Of a stretch of DNA of 64,000 nt, positions 54,471-64,000 are shown one piece after another (position 1 is the stretch's first letter; every line of letters starts with the position of its first letter). The notes beneath the pieces were generated by a model, which saw only the letters and a list, made by a program, of their open reading frames with translations, was not told the origin of the DNA and did no database searches. Source of the DNA: Centroberyx gerrardi. Taxonomy: Eukaryota > Chordata > Actinopteri > Beryciformes > Berycidae. The position numbers were made by a program, and so were the translations under genes. Location: positions 10,023,807 to 10,087,806 of the forward strand of contig NC_136017.1 in assembly GCF_048128805.1 (NCBI RefSeq), read 5' to 3'.

Positions 54471-55975
54471 CTACTCTCTTCTGACTTGTCCGGACTTCAG
54501 CCTGTCGACGAAGTCCTTGACTGCCTGGTCCTGGAGGAAGGAGCTCACATCGCTGGTGTAGGTCCCGTCCGCATGGCGCTTTGTTGCAGCACTGCAGAAA
54601 GATAACGATGTTCAGTGAGGAGGACTAGGATATTTGAACTTATTTTTAACAGTTTAACCAGTCAAAAGTTTGGACACACCTGATTGAACGTACTATGTTT
54701 TTCATCATCTTAAAGCCATTTTGATCTAAAGGCTTATGCTGAAATGCTTGAAATTTGTTCCTTAGACAAATATAAATAGTGAAGTTGATGCCTATGTATG
54801 AATTTCTTTCCAAAGCCTTTGCCTTTCCATCAAGGCAAAGGGCGGCTACTTTAAAGAATCTAAAATAGAAGATAGTTTTGATTTGTTTCACACTTTTTTG
54901 GTCACTGCATAATTCCATTTGTGTTATTTCATAGTTATGATGTCTTTACTATTATTCTAAAATATGGAAAATAGTAAAAATAAGGAAAAATGCATGTGTC
55001 CAAACTTTTGACTCTTAGTGTAAAAAATGTGATAATTCTTCTTAATTCTAAGGAGAGAATTAGAGAGCCACATCAGTGTAGCCCCTTAAAAGCTGATTTT
55101 ACTCCATAACTGAGCTTGAATATCTTTTCATTGTTCAAGAAATACAGCCAAATAGTGCTATCCTACTCTAAAAGTACCTCACCTACAATGATAACCTTTT
55201 TGATTCTTGTGATAATATAACATGTTGCGTGGATCGCACAGACACACTAACCCGCTCCTCTTGCTGTTCATCAGCCACCAAACAAAGTCCTTCGCTCTCC
55301 TGTCCTCCAGGTACTTGCTGTAGTCGTTGGAGAAAGTTCCCTCCGAATGTCTCTTCACGTTGGACAGCTCAGCTGCTGCGTCTTCTGCCTCTAAACTGCA
55401 GGAGGGAGAAAACATCATCTAGAATCACACTCTTACTTTGAGATGAGAAACGCTGTCTTTGATTAGATATGCACTTTTAACTTCAAATAGGTGCCGTACT
55501 TTTTTTTAAAAACTATTTGCAAGAGTACCCAGCTATATCTGCTCACAGTTACACATATTCACACGTGGGAATATGGGACACTGACAGAACTGTGAAGCAC
55601 TGACATTTTCCACATTGCTCATTAGATGCCAATCGTGTTTCTCCATCTCCAGGCTGTTCCTTGTGCTGGTTATGGAGTGTAGAAATAGGCTATTATCTTG
55701 CTTATAAAGTTATCAGTCTTAATACAATGCAAGGTAACCCTAACCCCAACCCTAACCCTAACCCCAACCCTAACCCTAGCAATACCACTGCCTGATGGTC
55801 CCTTAAACAAAAAGATAGCCATCTCAGTGTATTTACAATAAGAATACATGTGGTTTATCTTTAGGCTTTGAGTGTACCTCGAGCTGTCATCAGCCTCAAG
55901 CAGAGGAACTTGCCAGCTGCTCTGGACAAAGCAGAGGACCAGAAGGATACCAGCCAGGGAACGGATGCTTTTCAT
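54471..55975 (-). CDS. gcg: Proglucagon (glucagon and GLP-1), short form
   Basis: Secreted prohormone of pancreatic alpha and gut endocrine cells. The coding exons are 55975-55878, 55395-55252 and 54591-54471: 363 nt, 120 residues. Residues 1-22 or so are a signal peptide ([20 protein letters not shown]). A spacer ends in KR, then glucagon starts [16 protein letters not shown] and ends WWLMNS before KRSG. A second KR precedes GLP-1 ([17 protein letters not shown]..., ending KSGQVRRE) and a TAG. Prohormone convertases would cut at the dibasic pairs. The pattern LEDR..DFV.WLMN and GLP-1 ending GQVRRE is that of fish proglucagon I. Reading on past the CAA|GTC donor to the in-frame TAG gives this form; its poly(A) signal is at 54252-54247. 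Glucagon residue 24 is Trp, which is unusual. Confidence 0.96.
54648..55020. mobile_element. Tc1/mariner-like MITE in the gcg GLP-1 intron
   Basis: The ends are AGTCAAAAGTTTGGACACAC and TGTGTCCAAACTTTTGACT, a near-perfect inverted pair, with TA at both flanks. This is the widespread fish 'GTCCAAACTTTTGACTGGTA' element. It is about 370 bp without a transposase frame. It lies between the glucagon and GLP-1 exons. Confidence 0.85.
55735..55780. repeat. Interstitial telomere-like (CCCTAA/CCCCAA)n repeat
   Basis: Seven to eight units alternate CCCTAA and CCCCAA in the gcg intron between the signal-peptide and glucagon exons. On the minus strand it reads TTAGGG/TTGGGG, so it is G-rich on the transcribed sense strand. 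Confidence 0.85.
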
Positions 55976-56143
55976 TGTTATAACCTACGCATCACACACA
56001 GAAACACACACACATACAACCAAGAGATGGTTACAGTTGATTCTTAAAAAAAAAGAAATGCATTTTGGATGAGATAGCTGTATATTTTCAAGCTGAATAA
56101 AAGGAGCAGAGTTTGAGGCAAGTCTTGACAAAAAACAACTCAC

Positions 56144-56260
56144 CTTGTCTTGTTGTTTCCCAGCAGATAGAAAGACTGATGCTGCAGTTGAGCTGTTAGT
56201 TCCTCTGCTTGGTTCCTGGTATCTGTATCTGTCCTGTCCTGCTCCAGGCTCTTTATATAT
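56144..56260 (-). promoter_or_regulatory. gcg: gcg core promoter and non-coding exon 1
   Basis: The minus strand has TATATATAAAGAGCC (complement of 56250-56264), a clear TATA box. Transcription should start about 30 bases downstream, near 56225. The exon then runs to a strong donor ACAAG|GTGAGT at 56144 and joins exon 2, whose acceptor GATGCGTAG lies about ten bases before the ATG (55975). Upstream, a CRE-like GCGTCACG (complement of about 56390-56397) and a CAGCTG E-box are seen. cAMP control through a CRE is known for glucagon genes; the site here is a candidate only. Confidence 0.7.
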
Positions 56261-56839
56261 AGTAGGAGGAGGAGGAGGCCCAATTTTACCTTTACCTTTT
56301 TACCTCTGCCAAGTCCACCTGTTACTCTCAACCCATTAGACACGGGCCTCGTCGCACCGGCCACATCAACCAGGAAAGACGCTATTCATGCGTGACGCCA
56401 GCTGTCACTTAGGTGTTAGGCTCATCCTGTCAAACAAGATGCTTTAATGTGCTACTGTGTCATCATGATATCTGTGCCGTCACATCTGCAGGGTGAGTCA
56501 GTATTTGTGGATTTATTCCGATCAAATCTCAAATATGGGAAACATCGACAGCGGAAGTCATCTCCGTTTTACAATGGTCGTTCAATAAAGAGTGATGCTC
56601 TACTAAAATTAATGTTCATGCAATTCTGCTACTATATGACACTGACTTATAGTACCGAGCCAACATTGAACTGCTTTGGTTATGAACTGAGAAATCACAG
56701 TTGCATTGTGTTATTTTTTGCAGTATTAGGTTCTAAACCTCAAATATATAGTCATAGGACTTTATATATGTTATGTCCCATGGTCCCACAAAGACATTAT
56801 TAAAAAAAGACAGAGATATTTCAAACAAAAAAGCTCTCA

Positions 56840-56845
56840 TTTAAT
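56840..56845 (-). terminator. Possible poly(A) signal ATTAAA of the peptidase gene
   Basis: ATTAAA on the minus strand, about 630 bases after the stop codon at 57472. No AATAAA was found nearer. The interval 56264-57471 is otherwise the gcg upstream region and the peptidase 3' UTR. Confidence 0.35.
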
Positions 56846-57471
56846 TCTGTATTATTTTAGAAAATAATTATTACAACAAAAAGTCATAATATAATAGATT
56901 TAGTTTAACATGTATAAATTACTGTGGTGCAATATGTTTCTGTGCGTAATTCAGTACAATAAAAAAACTCTTGATGTCTGAGTTGGGTATTCAGTCACAA
57001 AGTTTCACTTTAGTAGAACATTTTCACTTTTCAGCATGCACATCTCCATAGAAGTTCAGGATTTTTCCCCAGCTCAAGCAAAATGAAACGTTGAAAAGTT
57101 AAATCCAGGAACCAAAATGAAAAAAATATTACCTGGGTCAAATTTGTATTGTTTGTAAAGTGTGACTTTTAGACTTTGTATATGCACTACAAAATGTAAA
57201 CGCTCTACCAAAGTGAAATATCACTTTCAGAAATGTATAAATCTGACACAGATTGGAGGACTTGGAATATGGACCACTTTGTACTCATCAAGCTGAAGCT
57301 CATCACTGACTTCAGCGACTTTGCACCAAAAAGAAAAAAAAACACCAAGAAGACTTTTTCTTGACATTTTCAACACTGACAATCAAGCTTTGCATTTACA
57401 ATTAAATCTCAGAAATGATTCCTTGTTCACATGACGCAACACAGACACAGATCCTTATGATCCGGTGCAGC

Positions 57472-63615
<6,144 letters not shown>

Positions 63616-64000
63616 ATCGCTGCTGTGTGAATGAATCATTCCTCCAATGTGGTTGATTTTCATGGTTTCACTTCAACTGAAGGATTTCGTGGTTCCTCTA
63701 TCTGCGGAGTGTGTATTCTATGTGTATTCTCCCACCTCTTGAGCTTACGTAACCCTTTCAAAACCCACTGGATAAACCTACAAATGAATTGTCACCAAGC
63801 TAAAAACAAGGCTGTTTTTTTCCTGAAAAGTTGACATTTTGGAGATACAAGGTTTTCACCAGACAGTGATGATGTGTTATTTTAATCCAGAGGTGTTTGG
63901 CTCCTAAACAGTTCCAAATAATTCTTAATTGGCCTAGTCTTGCTTTAATTAAGTCACTCATGTACTAGATTTGTCTATTGACATTACTGTTTCTTATTTT

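Overview
The window reads as nuclear DNA of a ray-finned fish, probably a percomorph teleost. Evidence: long introns with GT-AG junctions, many CA/GT microsatellites, an L2-type LINE, TTAA-flanked and hAT-like short DNA elements, SINE fragments, and a proglucagon of the fish type. No prokaryotic, phage or CRISPR features were seen.

Four protein genes were reconstructed by joining exons across splice sites; every reconstruction stays in frame. (1) 1-8.5 kb, minus strand: stk24 (MST3, a GCKIII-class Ste20 kinase). Its C-terminal end lies off the left edge, and its first intron carries an L2 LINE with a nested short TTAA element. (2) 10.3-52.4 kb, plus strand, head-to-head with stk24: slc4a10 (sodium-coupled bicarbonate transporter NBCn2/NCBE), 25 coding exons, 1105 residues, ending in a PDZ ligand. 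(3) 53.3-56.3 kb, minus strand: gcg (proglucagon: glucagon and GLP-1, plus a GLP-2 exon reachable by alternative splicing). (4) 56.8-63.4 kb, minus strand: the C-terminal 540 residues of a DPP4/FAP-family dipeptidyl peptidase, cut by the right edge. The slc4a10/DPP4-GCG-FAP neighbourhood is conserved with mammals, but here gcg lies between slc4a10 and the peptidase. The peptide hormone and a protease of the family that inactivates it are co-oriented neighbours.

The most interesting signals are splice-level and lie inside ordinary genes. slc4a10 shows a probable second promoter and first exon (13 residues), a 30-nt in-frame cassette exon after exon 1, a tandem acceptor at exon 4, and a 17-nt microexon that would remove the C-terminal PDZ ligand. 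It also has a broken copy of its own exon 10, with flanking intron, in intron 1. gcg shows in-frame donor and acceptor sites for a GLP-2 isoform and a separate poly(A) signal for each form; its glucagon has Trp at position 24. A GC3-rich, splice-bounded 146-nt open block between slc4a10 and gcg belongs to no gene I recognise.

The rest is intron or intergenic DNA with interspersed repeats. Stretches where I see nothing to call: 5.9-7.6 kb, 16.3-22.8 kb, 25.9-27.8 kb, 41.9-42.7 kb and 51.7-52.4 kb.
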